From Rhodococcus ruber NBRC 15591 (GTDB taxonomy: Bacteria; Actinomycetota; Actinomycetes; Mycobacteriales; Mycobacteriaceae), in assembly GCF_001894945.1 (NCBI RefSeq), contig NZ_BCXE01000003.1, positions 28,632 to 92,631 of the forward strand: DNA of 64,000 bases, in the 5' to 3' direction. Shown here one piece after another: positions 1 through 8,313 of the stretch. Position 1 is the stretch's first letter. The number at the start of each line of letters is the position of its first letter. The notes below the pieces were generated by a model. That model made no database searches and had not been told where the DNA came from. It saw only the letters and a list, made by a program, of their open reading frames with translations. The position numbers and the translations under genes are program-made.

Positions 1-77
1 AGCGTGTCGAGGTAGAACTTCTTCGCCGCGTCCTGATCGGTGACATAGAGGGTCACCAGGGAGATGTTCGCGATCAT
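1..77 (-). CDS. VOC family (glyoxalase-fold) protein, N-terminal fragment
   Basis: Only the first 25 codons lie in the window; the gene runs off the left edge. They read MIANISLVTLYVTDQDAAKK and then FYLDTL, which is the first beta-strand and helix of a VOC/glyoxalase-fold domain (V-x-D-x-x-A-x-x-F-Y). A GGAGGAC ribosome binding site precedes the ATG. A convergent or divergent VOC gene next to a small AraC regulator is a common pairing in actinobacteria, so the neighbour may control it. The substrate cannot be told from this fragment. Confidence 0.75.
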   Translation of the reverse strand, partial: MIANISLVTLYVTDQDAAKKFYLDT

Positions 78-160
78 GGCGTGTCCTCCGGATCGGTGAT
101 GTGGCACGTCTCGACCGTAGAGCGACGGGCACGGTGCGAGCTTCTCCGAAATTGCGCAGT

Positions 161-568
161 TCAGCGGAGGTCGCTCAGGCCGTGCATGAACACCCAGCAG
201 CCCGGGATGCGCGGCGCCCCGGACTCGGCGAAGGCGGCCTGGTACTCGCTGGGGGTGACCCCGACCAGCTGACGGAACCTGGTGCTGAACGACCCGAGGC
301 TGCTGTACCCGACGAGGTGACAGATCTCCGTCACGGTCAGATTCGTCGCGCGCAGCAGGTCCTGCGCCCGCTCGATGCGGCGTTCGGTGAGGTGGACGCC
401 GGGCGTCTTGCCGTACACGGCGGTGAAGCAACGCAGGAAGTGGTACTTCGAGACCCCCGCGGCGGCGGCGAGCCCGGTGAGGTCGAGAGGTCGCGCGTAC
501 TCCCGGTCCGCGAGATCACGGGCGCGGCGCAGATGCGGCAGGAGCTCCTCGGGCACGCGGCGCGGCAT
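161..568 (-). CDS. AraC family transcriptional regulator (HTH domain only)
   Basis: A 135-residue protein that is almost entirely the double helix-turn-helix DNA-binding domain of the AraC family. The first HTH is around GLAAAAGVSKYHFLRCF and the second around TVTEICHLVGYSSLGSFSTRF, ending in the family signature GVTPSEY. There is no N-terminal ligand domain, so it is a short AraC protein. The ATG at 568 (MPRRVPEEL) is preferred over a GTG at 592; neither has a good ribosome binding site. It sits just upstream of the VOC gene on the same strand, which it may control. Confidence 0.85.
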   Translation of the reverse strand: MPRRVPEELLPHLRRARDLADREYARPLDLTGLAAAAGVSKYHFLRCFTAVYGKTPGVHLTERRIERAQDLLRATNLTVTEICHLVGYSSLGSFSTRFRQLVGVTPSEYQAAFAESGAPRIPGCWVFMHGLSDLR

Positions 569-589
569 GCGGCCAGTGTCGCAGCGCCC

Positions 590-612
590 CACGACAGGAA
601 TTTCTGTCCGTG
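590..612. promoter_or_regulatory. Inverted repeat upstream of the araC-type gene
   Basis: The half-sites CACGACAG and CTGTCCGTG face each other across GAATTT just upstream of the AraC start, with one extra base in the right arm. The position suits autoregulation by the AraC protein. This is inference from symmetry and position only. Confidence 0.35.
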
Positions 613-643
613 TCTAGGCGACGGGGTAGAGACCGCGATTTCG

Positions 644-657
644 TCACGACGTCGTGA
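644..657. promoter_or_regulatory. Perfect 14-bp palindrome TCACGACGTCGTGA in the araC/GT87 divergent region
   Basis: TCACGACGTCGTGA is perfectly self-complementary and lies between the divergent AraC gene and the mannosyltransferase. It is a plausible dimeric-regulator operator. The rest of the 569-805 gap shows no other clear signal apart from the GGAGG ribosome binding site at 792-796. Confidence 0.35.
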
Positions 658-805
658 TACACGACACACGCCGAAACTGCCCGAACAGGACAAAGCGGCC
701 GGAAACGTGCTGGGAGACCGGGCAACCCGCGTATCCGGCCCCGAAGGCAACGATTGTGTAACGTATCCGGGAGGTTCCTGTCCCGACAAGCGGAGGTGAT
801 CGTCC

Positions 806-2032
806 GTGCTGCTGTCCGAAGTTCGAGCCCGGCCCGGGTACTCGCTGCTCGTGGGGGCAGGGCTGCTCGTGTCGGCCGTGGTCGCAGGCATCCACCTCGA
901 GAACGCTGTCACCGGATACCTGATGGACCTGTCGGTCTTCCGCGACGCGGGGTGGGCGTTCCTGCACCACACCCCCCTCTACACCGAGGGCTTCCACACC
1001 AGTTCGGGCTTCCGCTTCATCTATCCGCCGTTCGCGGCGTTCCTCTTCGCCCCGCTGCCCCTGCTGAACGCGACATTGATGCAGGTGCTGTGGACCGCAG
1101 GCCTGATCGGCCTGGTGTGGTGGGTGCTGAAGGTCTCGCTCGAGCACATGGACGTCCGTCGCGCGAACCTGGTCGCGACCGCCGGACTGGGCGTGGCGCT
1201 CTGGCTCGAGCCCATCCGCTCCAACTTCCTGTTCGGGCAGATCAACATCCTCCTCATGGCCCTCGTCGTCGCCGACGTCCTCGGCGTGATCCCGCAGCGG
1301 TTCCGCGGCGTCGGGATCGCCCTCGCCGCCGCGATCAAGGTGACCCCGGCCGCGTTCGGTGTGCTGTTCCTGCTCCGGCGGGACATGCCGTCGGCGGCGC
1401 GCGCCTTCGGTGCGTTCCTCGCCGTGGCGGGCTTCGCGTACTGGCTCCGCCCGGAGTCCTCCGTGTACTTCTGGACCACCGAGGCCTGGGCCACCGACCG
1501 GGCCGGGGACCAGGACTTCTTCCGCAATCAGGCGCTCAGCGGCCTGCTTGCCCGGCTGGGCGTCGAGGGGCACGCCTACACCGCCGCCTGGCTCGCGGGC
1601 GTCGCACTCGTCGTCCTCGGGGCGCTGTGGGCCGCCCACCGCTTCACCCGATCGGGCGAGCACGTCGTCGCGCTCGGGGTGATCGCGCTCGCGACCCTGC
1701 TCGCGGCGCCCATCGCGGTGACGCATCACTGGGCCTACAGCGTGCTGCTCGTCGCGGTCGCGCTGGCTCCGCGGTACCGCTCGTGGTGGCCCGTGCTGCT
1801 GCCGGCCGCGCTGGTCTTCCTCGTCGGGCCCAACTACCTGCTCGAGGACACCTCCACGCACGGCTGGGTCGAGTCGGCCATCCAGCAGACTCTCGGCAAC
1901 GCCCAGTGCGTCACCGGACTCGTGGTGCTCGTCGCGGTGGCCGTCGCGGCCCGGTCCCGCCGTCCCGGCACGGTTCCGGCACCGGCCGGCGCTCGCGCCG
2001 CTCAGCTCCAGAACGCCCCGGCCAGGACGTAG
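806..2032 (+). CDS. GT87 family polyprenol-phosphate-mannose mannosyltransferase
   Basis: A 408-residue multispanning membrane protein with about ten hydrophobic segments. The GT87 (DUF2029) layout is visible: an early acidic motif (LMDLSVFRDAGWAFLHH), then FIYPPFAAFLFAPLPLL. The family adds alpha-mannose from polyprenol-phosphate-mannose to cell-envelope glycolipids such as lipomannan or PIMs on the outer face of the membrane. The GTG start at 806 has GGAGG nine bases upstream. The 3' end overlaps the convergent azlD by 31 bases. It is not related to the catabolic island downstream. Exact acceptor unknown. Confidence 0.85.
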   Translation: MLLSEVRARPGYSLLVGAGLLVSAVVAGIHLENAVTGYLMDLSVFRDAGWAFLHHTPLYTEGFHTSSGFRFIYPPFAAFLFAPLPLLNATLMQVLWTAGLIGLVWWVLKVSLEHMDVRRANLVATAGLGVALWLEPIRSNFLFGQINILLMALVVADVLGVIPQRFRGVGIALAAAIKVTPAAFGVLFLLRRDMPSAARAFGAFLAVAGFAYWLRPESSVYFWTTEAWATDRAGDQDFFRNQALSGLLARLGVEGHAYTAAWLAGVALVVLGALWAAHRFTRSGEHVVALGVIALATLLAAPIAVTHHWAYSVLLVAVALAPRYRSWWPVLLPAALVFLVGPNYLLEDTSTHGWVESAIQQTLGNAQCVTGLVVLVAVAVAARSRRPGTVPAPAGARAAQLQNAPART

Positions 2033-2331
2033 ATCGCGGTTCCGGCGACGGTGCTCAGCGCCGCGCTCCGCCGCCACAGGTGCACCGCGACGGTTCCGGC
2101 GAGGCCCAGCACCGCCGGTAGCCACGTCGCCGGACCGACGTCGCGCAGCGTGTACATCACCAGGATGACCATCACCCCGGCCGGCATCGCGCCGCCGAGG
2201 TAGCCCACCACGTCCGACTCCCGCAGCCGGGCGAGCGCGGCGAACGGGACCGCCCGCAGACCCACGGTGACGACGAACATCGCGATCAGGGCACCGACGA
2301 CGTAGCCGGCGCCCGGTACCGACTCAGGCAC
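2002..2331 (-). CDS. azlD: AzlD family branched-chain amino acid exporter, small subunit
   Basis: A 109-residue hydrophobic protein with about four membrane segments (VVGALIAMFVVTVGLRAVPF, PAGVMVILVMYTL and so on), typical of AzlD. It pairs with AzlC to form a branched-chain amino acid exporter in the cytoplasmic membrane. The GTG start at 2331 lies inside the end of azlC, an 8-base overlap that indicates translational coupling. Its 3' end overlaps the convergent mannosyltransferase gene. Transport specificity is inferred from the family, not from residues seen here. Confidence 0.85.
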   Translation of the reverse strand: MPESVPGAGYVVGALIAMFVVTVGLRAVPFAALARLRESDVVGYLGGAMPAGVMVILVMYTLRDVGPATWLPAVLGLAGTVAVHLWRRSAALSTVAGTAIYVLAGAFWS

Positions 2332-3016
2332 GGGCCACCTTGTTGCGGTAGACGAACCGCAGCAGCAGATACGCGACGAACAGGCCCAGCGAGATCACCA
2401 GCATGCCGTCCTTCGACACGGTCACCCCGACGAGGCCGCACACCAGCGCGGCGGCCGACGCCGGCAGGTCGCGCCCGAGACGGAATGCGTCGAGCGCGAG
2501 CACGGCGAACAACGCCGTGAGGGCGAACTCCAGACCCGACAATCCCGCGGGCAGCGCCGCACCGACCAGGGCGCCCGCGGTCCCGGACGCGACCCACAGC
2601 AACTGGCACGTCGCCGCGACCGCGAGCATCCGCGCGCCGGTCAGCTCGTCGCGACGCTTGGTGGCGACGATGGCGTAGGTCTCGTCCGTGAGGGCGTAGA
2701 CGCCGTACGCCCGCCCGAGCCGGCTGCGGATCTTCTCCAGCGGAAAGGACAGTCCGTAGAACACGTGCCGGAAGTTCACCAGCAGGGTCGCCGCCGCGAT
2801 CGACGCCACCGGGGTCACCGCACCGATCAGGCCGACGGCGAGGAACTCCATCGAGCCCGCGTAGATCACCGTCGAAAAGACGGGCGCCCACCACCAGTCG
2901 AAACCTGCCTGCGTGAGCACGACCCCGAACGCGAGGCCGAGCGGGATCAGGCCGAGACCGACTGCCCAGGAGTCGCGGACACCCGTGCGGATCTCGGAGA
3001 GACGGCCATCTGCCAT
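2324..3016 (-). CDS. azlC: AzlC family branched-chain amino acid exporter, large subunit
   Basis: A 230-residue membrane protein matching AzlC: an N-terminal cytoplasmic stretch (SEIRTGVRDSWAVGLGLIPLG), then the family motif YAGSMEFLAVGL and NFRHVFYGLSFP. With AzlD it exports leucine, isoleucine or valine, or analogues. The ATG at 3016 has TGGAG upstream. The start lies inside the 3' end of the whiB gene (70-base overlap on the same strand), so the three genes are probably co-transcribed as whiB-azlC-azlD. Confidence 0.88.
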   Translation of the reverse strand: MADGRLSEIRTGVRDSWAVGLGLIPLGLAFGVVLTQAGFDWWWAPVFSTVIYAGSMEFLAVGLIGAVTPVASIAAATLLVNFRHVFYGLSFPLEKIRSRLGRAYGVYALTDETYAIVATKRRDELTGARMLAVAATCQLLWVASGTAGALVGAALPAGLSGLEFALTALFAVLALDAFRLGRDLPASAAALVCGLVGVTVSKDGMLVISLGLFVAYLLLRFVYRNKVARA

Positions 3017-3321
3017 GGCTCCAGGCTATGGGGTGACCTGCTCGCCCGGCGCAGCAGGATGCGGCGCTCCTCTTCCGACATCCCGCCCCAGATGCCGTGC
3101 CGCTCCCCGGCCTCGAGGGCGTGCCGGAGACACTGGGTCAGCACGGGACAGGACTGGCAGATTCGCTTCGCGGCGCGGACGCGGTCGGTGCGTGCCTCCC
3201 CGCGCTCGTTCTCCGGATGGAAGAACGTCGCGGCGTCGGCGTCCCGGCAGGCGGCCTGCAGCTGCCAGTCCCAGGACTCCGTGATCGCCGGGGGCAGGGT
3301 CAACAGCTTGGGCGCGGGCAT
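2947..3321 (-). CDS. WhiB family [4Fe-4S] transcriptional regulator
   Basis: A 124-residue protein with the four WhiB cysteines at C25, C55, C58 and C64 (C-x2-C-x5-C), which hold a [4Fe-4S] cluster, and the GIWGG turn at residues 76-80 followed by the basic segment EEERRILLRRA. The opening WDWQLQAACRD and FFHPENERGEAR resembles the WhiB3 branch, but I would not name the paralogue. The ATG at 3321 has GGGAGAA upstream. A large hairpin starts only 18 bases upstream, leaving little room for a promoter of its own. The C-terminus overlaps azlC. Confidence 0.88.
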   Translation of the reverse strand: MPAPKLLTLPPAITESWDWQLQAACRDADAATFFHPENERGEARTDRVRAAKRICQSCPVLTQCLRHALEAGERHGIWGGMSEEERRILLRRASRSPHSLEPWQMAVSPRSARVSATPGQSVSA

Positions 3322-3339
3322 AGGTTCTCCCTTCGTCAG

Positions 3340-3410
3340 GCGGCTCCGCCGCCGGTATGCCTTTTGGGCGGTCAGGGCAGCCCAAAAGGCACACCGGCGG
3401 CGTCAGCCGC
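3340..3410 (-). terminator. Large hairpin between fgd and whiB
   Basis: Arms 3347-3369 and 3380-3402 are 23 bases each with one mismatch, closed by a 10-base loop. An outer GCGGCT (3340-3345) pairs with AGCCGC (3405-3410). The stem follows the fgd stop codon directly, so a fgd terminator is the simplest reading. It also occupies the space where a whiB leader or promoter should be. Confidence 0.75.
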
Positions 3411-3411
3411 G

Positions 3412-4425
3412 TCAGGCCAACGCACGCAGGCGCGGCGCCAGATCACGCTCGAACAACTCCAGAAACCGCCGCTGATCGTGCCCCGGCGCATGGAACACCA
3501 GATGATTGAGCCCGGCCTTCACATACGCCCCGACCTGCTCGACCGCCTCGTCCGGATCCGACGCCACGATCCACCGCCTGGCCACCTGCTCGATCGGCAA
3601 CGCATCGGCAGCCGCCTCCATCTCGATCGGATCGTCGATCGAATGCTTCTGCTCCGGCGTGAGCGAGAGCGGCGCCCAGAACCGGCAGTTCTCCAACGCC
3701 CGCTCCGGATCGGTGTCGTAGGAAATCTTGATCTCGATCATCTTGTCGATCCCCGCCACGTCCCGGTCGGCCTTCGCGGCGCCCTCCGCCACCGCCGGCA
3801 ACAGCTTCTCGGTGTAGAGCTCCATGCCCTTGCCCGAGGTGCAGATGAACCCGTCCCCCGCCCGGCCCGCATACCGCGCCACCACCGGACCGCCCGCCGC
3901 GATGTACACCGGAACCCCGCCCTCGGGCACGTCGTAGATCGACGCCCCCTTCGCGGCGTAGAACTCGCCCTCGAAATCGACCCGCTCCCCCGTCCACAAC
4001 GCCCGCATCAGCCGCACCGACTCGCGCAACCGCGCGAAGCGTTCCTTGAACTCCGGCCACTGGCCTTCGTACCCGGTGGCGATCTCGTTGAGCGCCTCCC
4101 CCGTGCCCACCCCCAGCATGACCCGCCCCGGATACAGACACCCCATCGTCGCGAACGCCTGCGCGATCACCGCCGGGTTGTACCGGAACGTCGGCGTCAA
4201 CACACTCGTGCCCAGCTGCAACCGCGACGTGCGCTCGCCCACCGCGGTCATCCACGCCAACGAGAACGGCGCATGCCCCCCGCTGTGCCGCCACGGCTGG
4301 AAATGATCCGACACCGTCGCCGAATCCATCCCCCGCTCCTCCGCCAGCACCGCCAGCTCCACCAGCTCCCGCGGCCCGAACTGCTCCGCCGACGCCTTGT
4401 ACCCCAACTTCAGACCCTGCGACAC
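3412..4425 (-). CDS. fgd: F420-dependent glucose-6-phosphate dehydrogenase
   Basis: A 337-residue luciferase-like (LLM) TIM-barrel protein that matches mycobacterial Fgd1 along its whole length. Examples are [46 protein letters not shown] and [17 protein letters not shown] [13 protein letters not shown]. The residues equivalent to Fgd1 D39, H40 and W44 (SDHFQPW) are present. It oxidises glucose-6-phosphate and reduces coenzyme F420, supplying F420H2 to cytosolic F420 enzymes, possibly including the two LLM proteins later in the window. A GTG at 4425 is favoured because GAGGAG lies six bases upstream; another GTG at 4428 adds one residue. Confidence 0.95.
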   Translation of the reverse strand: MSQGLKLGYKASAEQFGPRELVELAVLAEERGMDSATVSDHFQPWRHSGGHAPFSLAWMTAVGERTSRLQLGTSVLTPTFRYNPAVIAQAFATMGCLYPGRVMLGVGTGEALNEIATGYEGQWPEFKERFARLRESVRLMRALWTGERVDFEGEFYAAKGASIYDVPEGGVPVYIAAGGPVVARYAGRAGDGFICTSGKGMELYTEKLLPAVAEGAAKADRDVAGIDKMIEIKISYDTDPERALENCRFWAPLSLTPEQKHSIDDPIEMEAAADALPIEQVARRWIVASDPDEAVEQVGAYVKAGLNHLVFHAPGHDQRRFLELFERDLAPRLRALA

Positions 4426-4451
4426 CACGAACTCCTCGTCGTCGGAACCTC

Positions 4452-4516
4452 GGAAACGGCGGCAGGACGCGCCGCGGCGTGCAGCCGCGAATGCACGTCC
4501 TGCCGTTGTCGTTTCC
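4452..4516 (-). terminator. Hairpin after the BVMO gene
   Basis: CGGCAGGACG (4460-4469) pairs with CGTCCTGCCG (4496-4505), and the flanking GGAAAC and GTTTCC extend the stem with a bulge. It lies between the BVMO stop and the fgd start and would separate the two transcripts. Confidence 0.6.
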
Positions 4517-4518
4517 CG

Positions 4519-6129
4519 TTACTTGATGGCGAAACCGCGATAGCCGTCGGCTGCGACGTCGTCGCAGATGTCACGGTAGGTGTTGAGCCCACCGACGTAG
4601 GACATGATCACCTGCGGCTTGCCCGGCACGTTGGCGCCCGTGTACCACGAGTTGCCTTCGGGGTAGAGCGTGCCCTTCGCCAGTTCGTTGTTCAGGTCGG
4701 TCCAGTCGTGCGTGTACGGTTCGAGCGCCTCGAACCGGCGGGCGCCGCGCTGCTCGAGTCGTTCGATGCAGTCGGCGGTCCACTCCACGTGCTGTTCGAT
4801 CGCGCACACCACGTTGGTGAGCACGTTCGGACTGCCGGGGCCGGTGAGCATGAACATGTTCGGGAACCCGTCGACGGCGATTCCGAGGTACGTGACGGGG
4901 CCGTCCTGCCACTTCTCCTGCAGCGTCTGCCCGCCCACGCCGGAGATGTCCATCTTCAGCAGCGGACCGGTGATCGCGTCGAACCCGGTGGCGAGGACCA
5001 CCGCGTCGAGCTCGTGCTCCACGCCCCCGGCCCGGATTCCCTTGTCCGTGAACTCCTCGAGCGGCGCCTCGCGCAGCGACACGAGCTCGACATTGTCCCT
5101 GTTGTAGGTCTGGAAGTAGTTGGTGTCCAGCGTGATCCGCTTGGCGCCGAGTGGATGGGTCCGCGGCGACAAGCGTTCGGCGAGCTCGGGGTCCTGCACC
5201 ACAGCACGGATCTTGCTGCGGAAGAACTCCGCGATGGTCTCGTTGGCCTCCCGATTGGTGAACAGGTCGGGGTAGGCGGCGATGAGGTCGATCGCCCGGT
5301 GCCGGTTCCACCGCTCCTCGTAGGTCGCCCACCGCTCCTCCGGGGAGTGATCGAGCGCGCTGACCTCGAGGGTGTCGGTGTACTGGCCCGACGGTGTGGT
5401 CTTCGAGGTCGCCTTGAAGGTCTCGATGTTCTCCTTGAACTCCCGCTTCTCGTCCTCGGTGAGGGGACGGTTGCCACAGTCGAGGCTGAACGCCGGCGTC
5501 CGCTGGAACACGGTCAGCTTCTCGGCCTGCTCGGCGACGAGCGGGATCACCTGGACGCCGGACGAACCGGTGCCGATCACCCCGACGCGCTTGCCGGTGA
5601 AGTCGACGCCCTCACTGGGCCAGTCGGCCGTGTGGTACGTCGCGCCGCGGAAGTTCGCCAGGCCCGGGAAATCCGGCGTCTGCGACGTGGACAGACAGCC
5701 GACCGCGGTGACGAAGTACTTGGCGACGGCGACGTCTCCGGAGTCGGTGGTGATCGTCCACCGGTCGGTGTGGTCGTCGAACCGAGCCGAGTCGACCCGC
5801 GTCCGGAACCGGAAGTGCTTCTTCACATCCAGCCGGTCCGCGGCGAAGTTCAGGTAGCGCAGGATCTCCGGCTGCGCGGGATAGCGCTCGGTCCACTCCC
5901 ACTCGTCGATGAGCTCGGGCGAGAACGTGTAGGCGTATTCCATGCTGATGCAGTCGCATCGAGCCCCGGGGTACCGGTTCCAGAACCAGGTGCCGCCGAC
6001 GCCCTCGGCCGCCTCGAAGGCGCGGACCGTCAGTCCCATCTCCCGCAGCCGATGCACCATGTAGATGCCGGAGAATCCGGCACCCACCACGATCGCGTCG
6101 AATTCCTCTGCCGCCTTCTCGAATCCCAT
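4519..6129 (-). CDS. Type I Baeyer-Villiger monooxygenase (CHMO-like)
   Basis: A 536-residue flavoprotein. The N-terminal FAD motif is GAGFSG (in DAIVVGAGFSGIYMVHRLR), the NADPH motif is GTGSSG, and between them is an intact BVMO fingerprint F-R-G-A-T-Y-H-T-A-D-W-P. It should convert a ketone to an ester or lactone with O2 and NADPH. The start at 6129 is chosen because GGAGG lies five bases upstream. An upstream ATG at 6147 overlaps the esterase stop as ATGA, so the two genes are coupled either way. Its upstream partner is an HSL-type hydrolase, the usual combination for opening the lactone. Substrate inferred only as an alicyclic ketone. Confidence 0.92.
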   Translation of the reverse strand: MGFEKAAEEFDAIVVGAGFSGIYMVHRLREMGLTVRAFEAAEGVGGTWFWNRYPGARCDCISMEYAYTFSPELIDEWEWTERYPAQPEILRYLNFAADRLDVKKHFRFRTRVDSARFDDHTDRWTITTDSGDVAVAKYFVTAVGCLSTSQTPDFPGLANFRGATYHTADWPSEGVDFTGKRVGVIGTGSSGVQVIPLVAEQAEKLTVFQRTPAFSLDCGNRPLTEDEKREFKENIETFKATSKTTPSGQYTDTLEVSALDHSPEERWATYEERWNRHRAIDLIAAYPDLFTNREANETIAEFFRSKIRAVVQDPELAERLSPRTHPLGAKRITLDTNYFQTYNRDNVELVSLREAPLEEFTDKGIRAGGVEHELDAVVLATGFDAITGPLLKMDISGVGGQTLQEKWQDGPVTYLGIAVDGFPNMFMLTGPGSPNVLTNVVCAIEQHVEWTADCIERLEQRGARRFEALEPYTHDWTDLNNELAKGTLYPEGNSWYTGANVPGKPQVIMSYVGGLNTYRDICDDVAADGYRGFAIK

Positions 6130-6143
6130 GCCGGCCTCCGTCC

Positions 6144-7091
6144 TCATCGGGCGATGTCCGCGCCGGCGAGCACGTCCTCGACCGCTTCGACGACGTAGTC
6201 CATGCCGTCCTTGGCGCCCGGCAGGACGTTCACGAACTGGAAGAAGCCGTGCATCTGTCCGGTGAACACCTTCTCGCGCACAGGGATCCCCGCCGAGCGG
6301 AGCGCCTCGGCGTACTTGCGGCCCTCGTCGTGCAGAACGTCGTGCTCGGCGAGCAGCACCGCGGCCGGCGCGACACCGGTCAGCGATTCGGCGTTGATCG
6401 GGGCGACCTCCCAGCGGGTGCGGTCCTCCGCCTCGGGCACGTACAGGTCCCAGAACCACACCATCGCGTCGCGGGTGAGCATGAGCTCGTTCGCGGGATC
6501 GAGGTAGCTGGGTGTGTCGAAGTCGCAGTCGATGACGGGGTAGGCGAGGAACTGCAGGGCGAGTTCGGGACCGTTCTCCCGGACGGCGCGCTGCGCGACC
6601 ACCGCTGCGAGGTTGCCGCCGGCGCTGTCACCGCCCACGATCAGCGGGGCGTCCGCGGCCGCGTAGGTGGCCCGGTTCGCCGCGAGCCACTGCAACGCGG
6701 CCCAGGCGTCGTCGGCGGCGGCGGGGAACAGATGCTCGGGGGCCAGGCGGTAGTCGACGAGGGCGACGGCGCAACCGGTGCGTTCGGCGAGCTGCCGTCC
6801 CAGCGTGTCGTAGCCGTCGAGGCTGCCGACCACCCAGCCGCCGCCGTGCAGGTAGACGATCACGCCGCGGGCGTCGCCGGTCGGGACCAGCACGCGAACC
6901 GGCACCTCGTGTCCGTCGGCACCGGGGACGGTGATGTCGTCGACTCGGGCCATCTCCGGTCCGGGGCCGCACAGCTCGATGAAGCCGTCGCTCAGCGTGC
7001 GCGCCTCCTGCGGGCTCATCTCGTGCAGCGGAGGGCCGCCTGCCTCGGCCATCTGGGTGAGGAACGCGGTGGTGGCGGAATCGAGGGCCAT
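6144..7091 (-). CDS. HSL-family alpha/beta hydrolase (esterase or lactonase)
   Basis: A 315-residue hydrolase of the hormone-sensitive lipase family. The oxyanion motif HGGG is at 82-85 and the nucleophile elbow GDSAGG at 154-159 (Ser156). An acidic residue in EHDVLHD and the catalytic His in GQMHGF complete the triad. The ATG at 7091 has AAGGAG five bases upstream. It is the first gene of a two-gene operon with the BVMO, so it probably hydrolyses the ester or lactone that the BVMO makes. The promoter at 7172-7212 has the island's shared architecture. Confidence 0.9.
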   Translation of the reverse strand: MALDSATTAFLTQMAEAGGPPLHEMSPQEARTLSDGFIELCGPGPEMARVDDITVPGADGHEVPVRVLVPTGDARGVIVYLHGGGWVVGSLDGYDTLGRQLAERTGCAVALVDYRLAPEHLFPAAADDAWAALQWLAANRATYAAADAPLIVGGDSAGGNLAAVVAQRAVRENGPELALQFLAYPVIDCDFDTPSYLDPANELMLTRDAMVWFWDLYVPEAEDRTRWEVAPINAESLTGVAPAAVLLAEHDVLHDEGRKYAEALRSAGIPVREKVFTGQMHGFFQFVNVLPGAKDGMDYVVEAVEDVLAGADIAR

Positions 7092-7171
7092 GGCATCTCC
7101 TTCGTGTGCGGCATGGGTTTCGACAGACGTCGACAACTCCCGATCGGATGCGCAGAGTCGGCGCCCAGCGA

Positions 7172-7259
7172 GTGATGCACATCACCATAACCATACGCAT
7201 GATTATTTGCAATACCGCGCGGCAGAGCCCTTTATCTATGCGCATGATTGGGCTAGCTT
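7172..7259. promoter_or_regulatory. Divergent promoter region: esterase-BVMO (minus) and SMP-30 lactonase (plus)
   Basis: Minus strand: -35 TTGCAA at 7207-7212, a 17-bp spacer, -10 TATGGT at 7184-7189, and the box GTGATGCACATCAC at 7172-7185 starting in the -10. The spacer is a 20-bp near-palindrome ending at 7206 (7187-7206, centre CG). Plus strand: a second copy of the AT palindrome at 7232-7251, with a possible weak promoter TTTATC (7231-7236), 17 bp, TAGCTT (7254-7259). 21 consecutive bases, 7181-7201, recur exactly in reverse complement at 16124-16144 before the alcohol dehydrogenase. Confidence 0.65.
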
Positions 7260-7330
7260 GGAAGAGAGTTCCGGGGGGCGTCTCCCCGCATCTGCCGTCT
7301 CCCCGCATCTACTACGGAAGGCCACCGACC

Positions 7331-8251
7331 ATGACTGCCGGAAACCAGGACACCGCGCTGCAGAGCCCCATCGACACCGTCGTCTCCGACCGTGCCTTCC
7401 TCGAGTGCCCGCGCTGGCACGACGGACGGGTGTGGGTCTCGGATCTCTACCGGCACGAGGTGATCTCGATCGGTTCCGACGGTGCGGTCACCGTCGAGGC
7501 CACCCTCCCCGGCGACGAGCCGTCCGGGCTCGGCTGGCTGCCCGACGGGCGCCTGCTCATCACCGCGATGGAGTCCGGGCGGATCATGCGCCGCGAGCAC
7601 GACGGCGAGATCGTCGTCCACGCCGATCTCTCCTCGGTCGCGACCGGCAAGCTCAACGACATGGTGGTCGCCGAGGACGGCACCGCCTACGTGGGCAGCT
7701 TCGGCTTCGAATTCAAACGCGACACCCCGATCGCGCCGGCCAACCTGATCCGCGTCGCGCCGGACGGCTCCTTCACCGTCGAGGCCTCCGACCTCCGCTT
7801 CCCCAACGGCATGGTGATCACCCCCGCCGGCACGCTGGTCGTCGCGGAGAGCATGGGCAACAAGCTGACCGCCTTCGACATCGGGGCCGACGGCCGGCTC
7901 GATGGGCAGCGCACCTGGGCCGCGTTCGGACCGGACCTGCCCACCGAGTCGGTCAAGGCCGCGATGAGCGCCGCGGCCGTCGCGCCGGACGGCATCTGCC
8001 TCGACAGCGACGGTGCGGTGTGGGTCGCCGACGCTCTCCACCGGCGGGTCATCCGCGTCGAGGAAGGTGGCACGATCACCGCCGAGGTCGTGTTCCCGAC
8101 CGGGGTGTTCGCGTGCATGCTCGGCGGGCCGGAAGGCAACACCCTCTACGCCTGCGCGGCGCCGAACTCCTCGGAGGCCGCCCGTCGTCATACGCGCGAC
8201 GCGAGCCTGCTCGCCACCCGCGTCGGCGCCACCCACGGCGGTCGCCCGTAG
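7331..8251 (+). CDS. SMP-30/gluconolactonase family lactone hydrolase
   Basis: A 306-residue six-bladed beta-propeller of the SMP-30/gluconolactonase/LRE family. The metal-ligand positions of the family can be seen: Glu in FLECPRWH, Asn in KLNDMVV and in FPNGMVI, and Asp in APDGICLDSDGAVWVAD. Family members hydrolyse lactones with a divalent metal. Divergent from the esterase-BVMO pair, it is a second candidate for opening the BVMO product. The ATG at 7331 has GGAAGG upstream. Several upstream in-frame starts are rejected because they run through the promoter region. Confidence 0.88.
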   Translation: MTAGNQDTALQSPIDTVVSDRAFLECPRWHDGRVWVSDLYRHEVISIGSDGAVTVEATLPGDEPSGLGWLPDGRLLITAMESGRIMRREHDGEIVVHADLSSVATGKLNDMVVAEDGTAYVGSFGFEFKRDTPIAPANLIRVAPDGSFTVEASDLRFPNGMVITPAGTLVVAESMGNKLTAFDIGADGRLDGQRTWAAFGPDLPTESVKAAMSAAAVAPDGICLDSDGAVWVADALHRRVIRVEEGGTITAEVVFPTGVFACMLGGPEGNTLYACAAPNSSEAARRHTRDASLLATRVGATHGGRP

Positions 8252-8270
8252 GACGGCCCTCAGGACGTGC

Positions 8271-8305
8271 GAAAGGGCGGCGATTCGACGAATCGCCGCC
8301 CTTTC
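8271..8305. terminator. Bidirectional terminator hairpin
   Basis: Perfect arms GAAAGGGCGGCGATT (8271-8285) and AATCGCCGCCCTTTC (8291-8305) enclose a five-base loop between two convergent genes. Confidence 0.85.
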
Positions 8306-8313
8306 CCGTTCGA

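Noticed and set aside
3097..6198. A 1033-codon open frame on the plus strand
   Set aside because: It runs antisense to fgd and the BVMO, both well-supported genes; its composition (Arg, Pro, Gly-rich) is typical of shadow frames in high-GC DNA.
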